Notes: generated by a model not told the origin, from the letters alone. A DNA stretch of 64,000 nt from Solirubrobacterales bacterium (GCA_027306855.1 DAHUYZ010000001.1:41113-105112), one strand, 5' to 3'. Shown: positions 35,123 to 44,200, numbered from the stretch's first letter. A program made the numbers and translations.

Positions 35123-35758
35123 CTAGACGACCAGAGCCGAGATGGCCCGCTCGAGCACGGAACGCTCGAGTGTCCAGTGCTCGCGCGAGGCAGCGCCGAC
35201 AATCACCCACTGCCTCGAATGCGAGCCGTCGATGAGACAGGCTATCTCTACATAGCGCGCCTTTGAGACGGTCGTGTAAGCGTCGCGCACGCACGTCCCG
35301 TGGCCGGCGCGGAACCGTAGCTGACGAGCCGCGGCGTCGAGCTCCACGTCCTTGTCGCCCTCGGCCGCGTTGTGGCGCACCCGGAACGCGGGCCAGTTGG
35401 CGAGCGTCTCGCCACCCTGGCGCGGGGTGAGGTTCAGGTATCCGAGGTAGTTGCCGCGGCCGTCCAGCAGCGCCACCGAGGCGGTCCCACGATCACCGGC
35501 CACCAGCGTCCAGCCGGGTGGATAGACCATCGTCGCTCCCGCCAGACGCGCACTGTGCCAGCCGGTGGGAGCGGGCGCTGGCCGCAGCCACGCAAAGGCC
35601 GCTGCCGCCCCGCTCCGCGCGGACCGGGCCTGTCGCGTCGTTGGGTGCGCGGCGCCCGACGGCGCTACGCCGGTGCTCGCACCGCACCCGCTCGCCGCCG
35701 CTGCCAGTGCCAGAGCCAGCAACGCGGCGAGCGGCGCGTTCGAGCTAGAGGTTGCCAT
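35123..35758 (-). CDS. Lipoprotein of unknown function
   Basis: Start ATG 35758 yields a lipoprotein signal (MATSSSNAPLAALLALALAAAASGC) with lipobox 'ASGC'; earlier in-frame codons add a poor N-terminus. The 211-residue product has an Ala/Arg-rich linker and a soluble domain with 'GATMVYPPGWTLVAGDRGTAS' and 'GNYLGYLNLTPRQGGETLANW', resembling PsbP/DUF1795-like lipoproteins in outline only. Two Cys ('GTCVRDAY', 'VEIACLIDG') could form a disulfide. It overlaps the upstream small lipoprotein gene by 14 bases, so the two are cotranscribed. Confidence 0.8.
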   Translation of the reverse strand: MATSSSNAPLAALLALALAAAASGCGASTGVAPSGAAHPTTRQARSARSGAAAAFAWLRPAPAPTGWHSARLAGATMVYPPGWTLVAGDRGTASVALLDGRGNYLGYLNLTPRQGGETLANWPAFRVRHNAAEGDKDVELDAAARQLRFRAGHGTCVRDAYTTVSKARYVEIACLIDGSHSRQWVIVGAASREHWTLERSVLERAISALVV

Positions 35759-36044
35759 CCCCGTCGCTGGGGCCCCCGCTGTTGTCGCCGTCTTTGTCAC
35801 CGGCGTTCGGTCCCTGCGGTATGCCGCCGCTCGAGCTTTCAGACTGCGCTTCCGCGGGCTTGGGTTCCGCCGGCGCAGATGGCGATGAGGACGTGGCTGG
35901 CGATGTCGAGGGCGAGGAGGCCCCCGAGTTCGAGGAGCTGGAGCTGCCGCAACCGGCCGCGACCAGCGCGATCAGGACGACACTCAGCGCTGTCAAGCGG
36001 CAGGGTCTGACGCCTGGGTGCCAGGCAAATGGTTTCGTGAGCAT
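35745..36044 (-). CDS. Small low-complexity lipoprotein
   Basis: ATG 36044 follows GGAGG by 4 bases. The 99-residue product has a signal with lipobox 'VAAGC', followed by a Ser/Pro/Ala-rich and then Gly/Asp-rich acidic tail ('AGDKDGDNSGGPSDGDGNL'), which might bind cations loosely. No folded domain is visible after lipidation. It is the first gene of a two-gene lipoprotein operon. The 157 bases between it and folK show no further gene. Confidence 0.75.
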   Translation of the reverse strand: MLTKPFAWHPGVRPCRLTALSVVLIALVAAGCGSSSSSNSGASSPSTSPATSSSPSAPAEPKPAEAQSESSSGGIPQGPNAGDKDGDNSGGPSDGDGNL

Positions 36045-36201
36045 GAGTCCTCCGGTCGTTGTGTTGTTGCGGCAGGGTTTCCTTCGAAAACCGGGCCGAC
36101 TGAGCTGAGAGCCCGCCGCAGTACGGATCGGCTCGCATTAAGACGCCGCCCTGCCCGAATACCTTCCTTGGGACCGCGAGACGCGATGGCTATCGATCCG
36201 G

Positions 36202-36708
36202 CTACACCGTCAGCGCCGGTCCCGCCCAGCGCACTCCCTCACCGACCGGGAGCGCGGCGAGCGCGTCTGACAGCCGTTGCCCACTCGGCGTGCTCAGCTC
36301 GAAGTCCAGCTCGAGTGCCGGGACGAGCACGAAGCGGCGGCTGAGCACTTGCTCGTGGGGCAGGGTCATGCGCTCGTGGGACAGCTCGAGCTCGCCGAGC
36401 AGCAGGATGTCGATGTCGATCGCGCGCGGGCCGTGGCGCACACCCTTGTCGGCGCGGCCCAGGTGGCGCTCGAGGCCCTTGACCGCGTCGAGCAGCTCGA
36501 GCGGCTCCAGGGCTGTCTCGACGAGCAGGCAGGCGTTTAAGAACGATGGCTGGTCGAGCACCTCACCCACCGGATCGGTGTCATAGACCGAGGAGGCAGC
36601 TGTAGGCCGCACGCCCACCGAAGGCAGCGCGTCGACCGCCGCCTGCAGGTGGGCGCGACGATCGCCGACGTTGGATCCGAGGCCGAGCAGGCCCTTGCGC
36701 GGTGACAC
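36202..36708 (-). CDS. folK: 2-amino-4-hydroxy-6-hydroxymethyldihydropteridine diphosphokinase
   Basis: HPPK transfers pyrophosphate from ATP to hydroxymethyl-dihydropterin in folate synthesis. The 168-residue protein starts at GTG 36708 ('MSPRKGLLGLGSNVGDR'), has 'YDTDPVG', 'FLNACLLVETAL', 'GRADKGVRHGPRAIDIDILL' (metal and ATP residues) and 'LPHEQVLSRRFVLVPALEL'. Length is normal. folB and folP lie on the same strand upstream but are separated by a two-gene plus-strand insertion, so folK likely has its own promoter or reads through antisense to none of those genes. Confidence 0.96.
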   Translation of the reverse strand: MSPRKGLLGLGSNVGDRRAHLQAAVDALPSVGVRPTAASSVYDTDPVGEVLDQPSFLNACLLVETALEPLELLDAVKGLERHLGRADKGVRHGPRAIDIDILLLGELELSHERMTLPHEQVLSRRFVLVPALELDFELSTPSGQRLSDALAALPVGEGVRWAGPALTV

Positions 36709-36767
36709 TGAGCGGGCAGGCTATCGAGCACACACGGCCCCCCCCCAACTCCCCAAGGAGCCCCAAA

Positions 36768-36788
36768 TAGTGGTAGACTTACCAACTA
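36768..36788. promoter_or_regulatory. Near-palindrome at start of toxin-antitoxin-like pair, candidate autoregulatory operator
   Basis: TAGTGGTA-GACT-TACC-A-ACTA is an imperfect palindrome with GGTA/TACC inner and TAGT/ACTA outer arms. It overlaps the chosen GTG start (36770) of the first gene of the pair. Operators embedded in the start region are common in self-regulated toxin-antitoxin modules. Function is inference. Confidence 0.4.
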
Positions 36789-37270
36789 TGGCATACGTAG
36801 TCCGAAGCACCCCAGAAAGATGGGAGATTCGCGAGTCGCACACGACCGCGGCCGGGCCGCGGAGTCGCACGCTGGCCACGTTTCGGGAGCTCACGCCGGA
36901 TGTCACAAAGCGTGCGCAGCGTCGGGCGGACAAGCTCGTGCCGGCCGCTGCACTGCGCCTGGCGGCTCGACGAGCCGGCGCAGTCGTGACCCCTCCGATC
37001 GGCGACCGAGCCGCGGGCGAATTGATCGCCGAGCTGGCTGCCGGGCGCCGGCCACGACCGGAGCTCACACACCTTCTGATCGACGCCCTCGAACACGCGC
37101 CGCCATCCACCGCGTCGAGCAATGCACGCGCAGCCGCAGCCTGGATTGGAGCTACGCCCAAGAAGCGAGGCGAGGCACTCCGGGATCTGCTGCTGCTGGT
37201 TGACCGGTTGCCACAACGGGAACGCCCGCGACAGTCGAGCTTCCCCAGAATCGTGTCCCGCCCGGCATGA
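36770..37270 (+). CDS. Putative antitoxin-like partner protein of unknown family
   Basis: GTG 36770 ('MVDLPTMAYVVRS') is preferred to ATG 36788 because AAGGAG lies 9 bases before the GTG and too far from the ATG. The 166-residue product starts with a compact basic segment 'VRSTPERWEIRESHTTAAGP' and 'RTLATFRELT', then is helical, Ala/Arg-rich. It couples to the nucleotidyltransferase gene by a 4-base overlap. An antitoxin or DNA-binding role is inferred from context; no known antitoxin domain is visible. The pair is on the opposite strand from the surrounding folate genes. Confidence 0.65.
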   Translation: MVDLPTMAYVVRSTPERWEIRESHTTAAGPRSRTLATFRELTPDVTKRAQRRADKLVPAAALRLAARRAGAVVTPPIGDRAAGELIAELAAGRRPRPELTHLLIDALEHAPPSTASSNARAAAAWIGATPKKRGEALRDLLLLVDRLPQRERPRQSSFPRIVSRPA

Positions 37271-37824
37271 TCGCGCCCAGCCTGCCGGACAAGGTGGTGG
37301 CGATCCACCGGCGCCTCGCAGAGACGAAGATCCCCCACGCGTTCGGCGGAGCACTGGCGCTCGCTTACTATGCGGAGCCGCGCGCCACCATTGACATCGA
37401 CGTCAACCTCTTCGTCGCGCCTTCGAGCTACTCGGATATAGAGCGAAGCCTTGGCGAGCTCGGAGTGGCCGACGCCGCCGATCCCGCCGCGGTCGAGCGC
37501 GATGGGCAGTGTCGCCTGAGGTGGGGGGATACTCCGGTGGACTTGTTCTTCGCGTACGACGCCCTCCATGAGGCAATGCGTCGCGCCATCCGCAGACAGC
37601 CCTTTGGAGAAGCGACGATCCCGGTTCTGTCACCGGAGCACCTGCTCGTGTGCAAGGCGATCTTCAACCGCCCGAAGGACTGGCTGGATATCGAGCAGAT
37701 GCTTATCGCCGTGGATGAGCTGAACCAAAGCGAAATAAGGTCATGGCTCGCGCGGATTCTCGGCGCCGGCGATCCACGAAGCGAACGCTTCGAGCGCGCC
37801 ACCGAGGCGACCTCCGATCGATAG
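37267..37824 (+). CDS. Nucleotidyltransferase-fold protein (AbiEii/MNT-like)
   Basis: The 185-residue protein has the minimal nucleotidyltransferase pattern: Gly27-Gly28 ('HAFGGALALAYY'), 'PRATIDIDVNLF' with Asp43 and Asp45, and a third acid Asp92 ('TPVDLFFAYD'). This is the catalytic set of DNA polymerase beta-like enzymes, including AbiEii and MNT toxins/antitoxins. A C-terminal helical part follows ('KDWLDIEQMLIAVDEL'). The ATG overlaps the stop of the upstream partner (ATGA). Toxin activity is suggested by pairing only; a metabolic or tRNA-modifying nucleotidyltransferase is possible. Confidence 0.8.
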   Translation: MIAPSLPDKVVAIHRRLAETKIPHAFGGALALAYYAEPRATIDIDVNLFVAPSSYSDIERSLGELGVADAADPAAVERDGQCRLRWGDTPVDLFFAYDALHEAMRRAIRRQPFGEATIPVLSPEHLLVCKAIFNRPKDWLDIEQMLIAVDELNQSEIRSWLARILGAGDPRSERFERATEATSDR

Positions 37825-37906
37825 CCACCCCACCTTTCGCGCCAGACATGATCGCTACTACAGATTGGCGTTGGGACCCGCGTCACGGCGGCCCTGCGCA
37901 CGCTCG

Positions 37907-38338
37907 CTACTCCCCCGCCTCGCGCCAGACCTCGACGGAGACATCGTCGACGGGCAGCGGGATGGGGGGCTCGGGCTTGGACGCCTTGACCCAGACGCCT
38001 TCGAGAGCGAAGTCGGAAAGCAGGCGATCGGCGATCGCGCCGCAGAGGCGCTCGAGCGTCTTGTATGAGCGCTGCTGGGCGACAAGCGCTACGAGCTGGC
38101 AGACCTCGCCGTAGTCGACGGTGTCCTCGATGCGATCGGTGACGGTCGCGTCCGCCTCGCCGATGTCGAGACGCAGGTCGATCAGCAGTCGCTGTCCGAT
38201 CTCGCGCTCGGCCTCGCTGACGCCATGGTGCGTGTAGAGCGAGAGCCCTGAGATCTCGATCGTGACGGTCTCGAGCGGCTCGTGTCCCCCCTCGTCGTCG
38301 TCCTCGTCCTCGATGTCCGGCTGCTCCTCGTCGCTCAT
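37907..38338 (-). CDS. folB: Dihydroneopterin aldolase
   Basis: FolB converts dihydroneopterin to hydroxymethyl-dihydropterin. The conserved core starts near residue 25: 'TIEISGLSLYTHHGVSEAER', with 'QRLLIDLRLD', 'DTVDYGEV' (catalytic Tyr/Glu) and 'VWVKASKPEPPIP' (catalytic Lys). It carries an unusual 20-residue acidic N-terminal lead (Asp/Glu-rich); no other start fits. The 143-residue gene starts 4 bases inside the folP stop (ATGA), so the two are translationally coupled. The 80 bases after it show no gene. Confidence 0.95.
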   Translation of the reverse strand: MSDEEQPDIEDEDDDEGGHEPLETVTIEISGLSLYTHHGVSEAEREIGQRLLIDLRLDIGEADATVTDRIEDTVDYGEVCQLVALVAQQRSYKTLERLCGAIADRLLSDFALEGVWVKASKPEPPIPLPVDDVSVEVWREAGE

Positions 38339-39237
38339 GCGGTGCCCAACGTAGCAGCCGCCACGCTCAGCGCGTCGACGACGGGAGCGACGTCGTGGAC
38401 GCGGAACACGCTGGCGCCGTGCACCAGGGCGAGCACGTTCGTGGCGATCGTGCCCGCCAGCCGCTGATGCGGATCAGCCGCCGCGAGGTCCCGATCCACG
38501 GCATCTCCGGGGGCCATATTCGGCGATGCACTCGACCTATAGTTACTCGCGCGTGCGCGCGTGATTCGACCGAGAAAGCTCTTGCGGGACGTCCCAATCA
38601 GGATCGGCCGTCCCAGTGAGACCAGCTCGGGTAGACGCCGCAGCAGCTCGAGGTTGTGCTCGACGGTCTTGCCGAAGCCGATTCCGGGGTCGAGCAGCAC
38701 GCGCCGCTCATCGATCCCCTGTGCGACTGCGTAAGCGAGGCGTTCTTCGAGAAAGCCCTTGACCTCGCTCACGACATCCCCGTATCGAGGGTCGGCCTGC
38801 ATGGTACGGGGCTCGCCGAGCATGTGCATGAGACAGCAGTCCGCGTCGCTTTCGGCCACCACACCGGCCATCTCGGGATCGCCGCGAAGGGCAGTGATGT
38901 CGTTGACGAGCCTTGCCCCCGCGTCTAGAGCAGCCCGCGCAACCTGTGCCTTGGAGGTGTCGATCGAGATCTGAACGCGCCCCGCACAAGCACTCGAAAG
39001 ACCCTCCACCACAGGGAGGACCCGCCGCAGCTCCTCCTCCCACCCAACCGGCTCAGCTCCGGGCCGGGTCGATTCGCCGCCCACGTCGAGAATGTGGGCT
39101 CCCTGCTCGACAAGCTCGAGTCCATGCGCGACAGCGGCGTCCGCCTCGATGAACAGTCCCCCGTCGGAGAACGAGTCGGGCGTGACGTTGACGATCCCCA
39201 TGACGCGATAGGCGCCGAGAGGAACTACACCGGACAA
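38335..39237 (-). CDS. folP: Dihydropteroate synthase
   Basis: FolP condenses p-aminobenzoate with hydroxymethyl-dihydropterin diphosphate and is the sulfonamide target. The 300-residue TIM barrel has 'VMGIVNVTPDSFSDGG', 'ILDVGGESTRPGA', 'ISIDTSKAQVARAAL', 'NDITALRGD', 'LLDPGIGFGK', 'LIGTSRKSFLGRI' and a C-terminal 'FRVHDVA'. A Ser/Asn-rich segment ('ARASNYRSSASPNMAPG') near residue 235 is slightly longer than usual. It lies 5 bases downstream of ftsH and overlaps folB. Confidence 0.97.
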   Translation of the reverse strand: MSGVVPLGAYRVMGIVNVTPDSFSDGGLFIEADAAVAHGLELVEQGAHILDVGGESTRPGAEPVGWEEELRRVLPVVEGLSSACAGRVQISIDTSKAQVARAALDAGARLVNDITALRGDPEMAGVVAESDADCCLMHMLGEPRTMQADPRYGDVVSEVKGFLEERLAYAVAQGIDERRVLLDPGIGFGKTVEHNLELLRRLPELVSLGRPILIGTSRKSFLGRITRARASNYRSSASPNMAPGDAVDRDLAAADPHQRLAGTIATNVLALVHGASVFRVHDVAPVVDALSVAAATLGTA

Positions 39238-39242
39238 GCGCG

Positions 39243-41222
39243 TCAGGTCAGCGTGGGGCGTTCAGGATCGGAGCCACGAATGTCCGCCGTACCTCCTGCA
39301 AGCCCTGGACGGGGCAAGGGACGCGGAGCTTCGCGGCCGGGACGCTCGGCAGGCGCGGGCGGGGCGGGCAGCTCAGGCGCGGGCGGCTCCTCCGAGCCGA
39401 AGACCTCCTTCTCGCTCTTGCCATCCAGCAGGGCGAGGAACTCCTCCTTCTCGATCGTCTCGCGCTTGACGAGGATCTCGGAGATCTTCGTGAGGTCTTG
39501 CTGGTGCTCTGAGAGGATGCCCTTGGCGCGCTGGTGGGCAACCTCGACGATGCGCCTGACCTCGTCGTCGATCTCGCGGGCGATCTCATCGGAGTAGTCA
39601 GGCTCGGTCGAGAACTCGCGGCCGAGGAACGGCTGGGTGTGCTCGTGGCCGAACACGCGCGGGCCGAGCTTCTCGGACATTCCGAAGCGCATGACCATCT
39701 GCTTGGCAGTCTGGGTGACCTTCTCGAGATCGTTGGATGCGCCGGTCGTGATCTCGCCGAACACGATCTCCTCGGCGGCGCGACCTCCGAGCGTCATCGC
39801 CATCGTGTCGTTGAGCTCGGCGCGGGTGGTCAGGAAGCGGTCCTCCTGAGGCATCGAGATCGTGTAGCCGAGCGCCTGGCCGCGCGAGATGACGGAGATC
39901 TTGTGGACGGGATCGGCGTGCTCGAGGAAATGGCCGACGATCGCGTGGCCCATCTCGTGGTAGGCGGTGATGAGGCGCTCCTTCTCGCTCATTACGCGCG
40001 TCTTCTTCTCGGGGCCGGCGATCACGCGCATGATCCCCTCCTCGAGCTCAACCTGTCCGATCTCGCGCTTGCCCATGCGCGCTGCGAGCAGGGCAGCCTC
40101 GTTGATGAGGTTGGAGAGGTCTGCGCCGGTGAAGCCGGGGGTCTGGCCGGCGAGCGCGTCGATATCGATTACGGTCGCAAGTGGCTTGCCGCGCGTGTGG
40201 ACCTCGAGGATCTTGGCCCTGCCCTTGCGGTCAGGTCTGTCGACCGCGATCTGGCGGTCGAAGCGGACGGGGAGAAGAAGCTCGGGGTCGAGGATGTCCG
40301 GCCGGTTGGTGGCCGCGATCATGATGATGTTGTCCTTCGCCTCGAAGCCGTCCATCTCGACGAGCAGCTGATTGAGCGTCTGCTCGCGCTCGTCATGGCC
40401 GCCACCGAGACCGGCGCCGCGGTGGCGTCCAACAGCGTCGATCTCGTCCATGAAGATGATGCAGGGACTGTTCTGCTTGGCCTGCTCGAACAGGTCGCGA
40501 ACGCGCGAGGCGCCAACCCCGACGAACATCTCGACGAAGTCAGACCCAGAGATCGAGAAGAACGGCACGCCCGCCTCGCCCGCTACTGCGCGCGCGAGCA
40601 GTGTCTTGCCGGTGCCGGGAGGTCCGTACAGCAAGACGCCCGTGGGGATGCGAGCGCCGAGCGCCTGGAACTTCTTGGGGTTCTCCAGGAACTCCTTGAT
40701 CTCGTGCAGCTCCTCGACCGCCTCATCGACGCCGGCGACGTCGCGGAACGTGATCTTGGGCGAGTCCGCGGAGAGTCGCTTGGCTCGCGACTTGCCGAAG
40801 CTCATCACGCGCGAGCCGCCGCCCTGGACCTGGTTGATCAAGAAGAACCAGAAGCCGAGGATCAAAACGAGCGGCAAGAGGATCGAGAGCAGCGAAGGCC
40901 AGATGCTCGACTTGTTGGCTTCGACGTTGAACTGGGTGCCCGACTTCTTCAGTTCTTCTTCTAGGCGCGGGACCTGCTGGTCGAAGATGCCGACTTCGTA
41001 TTTTTCTTTGGCGCTGTTGTTTAGCGTGACCTCGACGGAGTTGTCTTTGGTCTTGAGCACCGCCGACTTGACGAGATGGTTGGGGATGTCGTTGGTTACG
41101 AGCGTCTGATAGCTGTGGACGGGCCCGCTCGATGAGCTGTGCACGACGAGCTTCGAGAGGAAGAACGCAAGCACGACCACGATCAGGATCGGGAAGGCGG
41201 CGCTCTTGAAGAAACGGCTCAT
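39243..41222 (-). CDS. ftsH: ATP-dependent zinc metalloprotease FtsH
   Basis: FtsH extracts and degrades membrane and short-lived cytoplasmic proteins. The 659-residue protein has two transmembrane helices (about 8-26 and 108-130) flanking an extracytoplasmic domain, an AAA module with '[19 protein letters not shown]' and '[17 protein letters not shown]', pore loop '[15 protein letters not shown]', and the protease motif '[14 protein letters not shown]' (zinc His, catalytic Glu). A downstream Asp in '[13 protein letters not shown]' completes the zinc site. The C-terminal 55 residues are Pro/Glu-rich and disordered, a common actinobacterial feature. It lies between hpt and folP. Confidence 0.97.
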   Translation of the reverse strand: MSRFFKSAAFPILIVVVLAFFLSKLVVHSSSSGPVHSYQTLVTNDIPNHLVKSAVLKTKDNSVEVTLNNSAKEKYEVGIFDQQVPRLEEELKKSGTQFNVEANKSSIWPSLLSILLPLVLILGFWFFLINQVQGGGSRVMSFGKSRAKRLSADSPKITFRDVAGVDEAVEELHEIKEFLENPKKFQALGARIPTGVLLYGPPGTGKTLLARAVAGEAGVPFFSISGSDFVEMFVGVGASRVRDLFEQAKQNSPCIIFMDEIDAVGRHRGAGLGGGHDEREQTLNQLLVEMDGFEAKDNIIMIAATNRPDILDPELLLPVRFDRQIAVDRPDRKGRAKILEVHTRGKPLATVIDIDALAGQTPGFTGADLSNLINEAALLAARMGKREIGQVELEEGIMRVIAGPEKKTRVMSEKERLITAYHEMGHAIVGHFLEHADPVHKISVISRGQALGYTISMPQEDRFLTTRAELNDTMAMTLGGRAAEEIVFGEITTGASNDLEKVTQTAKQMVMRFGMSEKLGPRVFGHEHTQPFLGREFSTEPDYSDEIAREIDDEVRRIVEVAHQRAKGILSEHQQDLTKISEILVKRETIEKEEFLALLDGKSEKEVFGSEEPPAPELPAPPAPAERPGREAPRPLPRPGLAGGTADIRGSDPERPTLT

Positions 41223-41356
41223 GGCTTGGGCGGGAGTGCTGTGCTCTCGGGGGCTCTGGCGCCGCTTGGAGGTGTGGCCACCAGTCCTCTAGCGTACCAC
41301 GGGGGGCCCCAATTCCTGCCGTTTTACGGGGTTTGGACCCCCGGAGGCCCCTGCGC

Positions 41357-41923
41357 TCAGCGCTCGAGAACGGCCACGAACGGCAGGTTGCGATGACGCT
41401 CGGCGTAGTCGAGACCGTAGCCGATCACGAAGCGATCGGGAATCTCGAAGCCGACGTACTTGGTCGGCAGGCTGACCTTGCGCCGCTCGGGCTTGGTCAG
41501 CAGCGCGCACACCTCGAGCGTTGAGGGGTTGCGCGAGCCGAGATTGCGCAGCAGGTACTGCAACGTGAGGCCCGAGTCGACGATGTCCTCGACGATCAAG
41601 ACGTCGCGCCCTTCGATCGGCGTGTCGAGGTCCTTGAGGATGCGCACGACGCCGGAGGAGTCGGTGGCCGAACCGTAGGAGGCGACCGCCATGAAGTCGA
41701 CCTCGACGGGGATGTCGATGTAGCGCATCAGGTCGGACAGGAAGAAGACGGCGCCCTTCAGGACGCCGATCAAAAGCAGCGGTCGTCCCGCGTAGTCGCG
41801 CGAGATCTCTTCCCCCAGCTCGCGCACGCGCCGCGAGAGCTCATCTGCGCCGACAAGTACCTCCCCTACATCGGAGACGCCTTCGGTCGATCCGTTCGCG
41901 ACGCGCTCGGGCACTGGCACCAC
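41357..41923 (-). CDS. hpt: Hypoxanthine phosphoribosyltransferase
   Basis: Hpt salvages hypoxanthine and guanine with PRPP. The core is 'EVLVGADELSRRVRELGEEI', 'LLIGVLKGAVFFLSDLMRYI', the PRPP loop 'DVLIVEDIVDSGLTL' and 'KYVGFEIPDRFVIGYGLDY'. The start is uncertain: GTG codons at 41923, 41920 and 41914 are in frame and no strong ribosome site marks one; I use 41923, giving 188 residues. It lies 10 bases after the tilS stop and before ftsH, the classical tilS-hpt-ftsH order. Confidence 0.95.
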   Translation of the reverse strand: MVPVPERVANGSTEGVSDVGEVLVGADELSRRVRELGEEISRDYAGRPLLLIGVLKGAVFFLSDLMRYIDIPVEVDFMAVASYGSATDSSGVVRILKDLDTPIEGRDVLIVEDIVDSGLTLQYLLRNLGSRNPSTLEVCALLTKPERRKVSLPTKYVGFEIPDRFVIGYGLDYAERHRNLPFVAVLER

Positions 41924-41933
41924 CCAGCGCAGT

Positions 41934-42902
41934 CTATTGGCAGCTTCGCGGGGGACGCTGCTCGCGAGGCTCGATCTTGACCATCCGCAGCTCGCCGTTC
42001 TCGACGATGGCGCTCGCCAGGCCACCAACGTGCAGCTCGGCCCGCCCGCCGCGCCGTCCGAGCTCGATCAGCTCCCGCGCTCGCTCGCCCGCCTGGGGGA
42101 CGAGCGAGCCGGTCACGTCCTCCGCCAGTCTGATGAGGGTCAGTCGCTGCAAAGCCGGCGGGAGACTCGCAAAGCGCTCGATCTCGATCGCCGCTGCGCC
42201 GTCGAGCAGTCCGTCGATGATGCCTTCGAGGACATCGGTCTCCTCGCGCAGCAGCTCGGCCGTGCGCAACACATTGGTTTGTGCGGCCGGGTGGACTTCG
42301 TCGAGCGCAGCCACCAGACGATGCCTGACCCGCGCCCGCGCGTACTCCTCGCTGTCGTTGCTCGAGTCCTCTCGCCAAGACAGGTCTCGCTCGCGGCAGT
42401 ACGAGGCCGTCTGCTCGCGGGTGAGGCTGAGCAGCGGCCTGACCAGGCGCCCCTCGCGGGAGGGCATCCCGAGCAGCGCCCTACGTCCGGGAGATGCGGC
42501 CAGCCTGTAGAGGATCGTCTCGACCTGATCGGTTGCGGTGTGACCCGTCGCGACAATGCCGTCGCGATCCTCGGCCAACGTCATTGCGGACCCGTAGCGA
42601 AGCTCGCGCGCCCACGCGTGCAGGTTGCCGACGGCGCCCGGCTCCCGGTGTGCACGCACCACCTCGATCTCGGCGCCTAGGAGGTCGCAGATCTTGCGGC
42701 AGTGGCGCTCGTCCTCGCCGGCCTCGGGGCGCAGCCCGTAGTTGACGTGCAGGGCCTTCACGCGCTCGGCGCCGCACAGCGCGACCGTCACGTCGAGCAG
42801 ACAGACCGAGTCGCGCCCGCCCGAGAGCATCGCGACCACCGTCTGGCCGGCCGGCAACAGGCCCCCGTCGCGCACAAGCTCGCGGACCTCGTAGACCGTC
42901 AT
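41934..42902 (-). CDS. tilS: tRNA(Ile)-lysidine synthetase
   Basis: TilS modifies C34 of tRNA-Ile(CAU) to lysidine so that it reads AUA. The 322-residue N-type ATP pyrophosphatase has the PP-loop 'AMLSGGRDSVCLLDV' (SGGxDS), 'LHVNYGLRPEAGEDER', 'GHTATDQVETILYRLA' and 'RREDSSND'-like 'WREDSSNDSEEYARARVRHR'. The length matches the short actinobacterial form lacking the second C-terminal domain. It is the first gene of the colinear minus-strand array. Confidence 0.95.
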   Translation of the reverse strand: MTVYEVRELVRDGGLLPAGQTVVAMLSGGRDSVCLLDVTVALCGAERVKALHVNYGLRPEAGEDERHCRKICDLLGAEIEVVRAHREPGAVGNLHAWARELRYGSAMTLAEDRDGIVATGHTATDQVETILYRLAASPGRRALLGMPSREGRLVRPLLSLTREQTASYCRERDLSWREDSSNDSEEYARARVRHRLVAALDEVHPAAQTNVLRTAELLREETDVLEGIIDGLLDGAAAIEIERFASLPPALQRLTLIRLAEDVTGSLVPQAGERARELIELGRRGGRAELHVGGLASAIVENGELRMVKIEPREQRPPRSCQ

Positions 42903-42976
42903 CGAGCCGGCCTACTCCTCGCGCTCCGCTGCCATCATCGAGCCCGTCACTCCCCCGCCAGCCGTCATTCGACTTC

Positions 42977-44200
42977 CTACTCCTCGCGCGGCAGGGCGTG
43001 GAACAGCTCGGTCGGCTCGGAGAAGCCCTTCAGGCCGATTTCGCCGATCAGCTCGAACTCGAGGCCGTCCGCGCCCGTGGCGACATCGACGAGCGGGCGC
43101 GTCACGAGCACCTCGCCGCCCGCCGCACGCGCTACAACGCGGGCGGCCTGGTTGACGTCGCGCCCGTAGTAGTCGCCGTCGCGATAGAGCGCCTCCCCGC
43201 AGTGGATGCCGATGCGCGGCTCAGGGTCCTCCGGATCGACTTCCCGCTGGAAAGCGACCGCCCACTGCGTCAGCGCGATAGGGTCCGAGCCGACGATCAT
43301 GACCTCGTCGCCGAGCGTCTTGATCACGCGCGCGTCGATCGGCAGCGTGTGCTCGACCGCCTCGACGAAGCGCTCCACGGCCTGGACCGCCTCCTCGTCG
43401 CCGCGCTCCTCCGTCAGGCGGGTGTAGCCGGCCAGATCGGCGAACGCGATCACGACCCTCATGCGCCCCTCCTCGGGCGCCGAACCGTCGAGCTCAGCTT
43501 CCATGTGGCCGATCACGTCTTGCTCGACGAAGTGCGCGAGGAAGCGGCCGTGCACGTAGTTCATCAGCGGCGCGACGAACGGCAGAATCTCGCTCGCCAG
43601 GCCCCCCATCTGCTCGGCGATCTGGGTTCCAGGCACCCCTTCGCGCATGAGCGGCTCGTGCACGTACATGTGGATGAGACGAACCTCCGCGTCGGCTATC
43701 TGGGCCAGTGCCTGACCGAAGACCCGCACCATCTGCATGAAGACGTGCTCAGGAAGGCCCGCCTGGAGGATCGCCGCTATGTAGCGCAGCATCTCGACGT
43801 CCTCGTCGGAAACCGAGTCGAGCGAGAGGGTCGAAAGCCCGAGGCTCATGTAGATCCGTTCGATCAGCACCTCGTCGAGGTTTGCGGCGCGGGCGGCCTC
43901 CTCGAGCGTGTAGCGGCCCTCGGGCGGCGCGAACATTCCCTGCACGTAGCCCGCGAGCTGCCCGCTCTCATTCGCCCTGCGGATCTGCTCGAGCGTATAC
44001 CCGCGCGCGCGTAGGCGCGCGACGATCCTCGCCTGGGCGCCCGCCGGCTGGGTCCAGCGGCCCTCGTACTGAGGGATCAGGCCGTCGGACAGCCAGCGCC
44101 TGATCGTGCCCGGCGACACGCCCGCACGCGAGGCCACCTCCGCGAGCGTCGGCGCACGCGCCTCGGGGACGCTTGCCGGCTCGGTCGCCTGGGACGCCAT
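42977..44200 (-). CDS. MerR-type HTH fused to class III nucleotide cyclase
   Basis: Start ATG 44200 ('MASQATEPAS...'); the frame upstream is a shadow. The 407-residue protein has an N-terminal MerR-like helix-turn-helix (about 18-85, 'TLAEVASRAGVSPGTIRRWLSDGL'), a middle helical region (about 95-215) resembling the regulatory domain of mycobacterial Rv1264/Rv2212-type cyclases, and a class III catalytic domain. Catalytic elements are complete: 'AFADLAGYTRL' (metal Asp), 'VIKTLGDEVMIVG' (Lys, second Asp) and 'RDVNQAARVVARA' (Asn, Arg). It should make cAMP. Whether the HTH binds DNA is unknown. Confidence 0.88.
   Translation of the reverse strand: MASQATEPASVPEARAPTLAEVASRAGVSPGTIRRWLSDGLIPQYEGRWTQPAGAQARIVARLRARGYTLEQIRRANESGQLAGYVQGMFAPPEGRYTLEEAARAANLDEVLIERIYMSLGLSTLSLDSVSDEDVEMLRYIAAILQAGLPEHVFMQMVRVFGQALAQIADAEVRLIHMYVHEPLMREGVPGTQIAEQMGGLASEILPFVAPLMNYVHGRFLAHFVEQDVIGHMEAELDGSAPEEGRMRVVIAFADLAGYTRLTEERGDEEAVQAVERFVEAVEHTLPIDARVIKTLGDEVMIVGSDPIALTQWAVAFQREVDPEDPEPRIGIHCGEALYRDGDYYGRDVNQAARVVARAAGGEVLVTRPLVDVATGADGLEFELIGEIGLKGFSEPTELFHALPREE

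Noticed and set aside
39534..40964. A 476-residue plus-strand frame antisense to ftsH
   Set aside because: The antisense frame mirrors ftsH codons; Leu/Asp/Val-rich composition with no motif.
42998..44014. A 338-residue plus-strand frame antisense to the cyclase gene
   Set aside because: The antisense shadow of a gene with complete catalytic motifs on the other strand.
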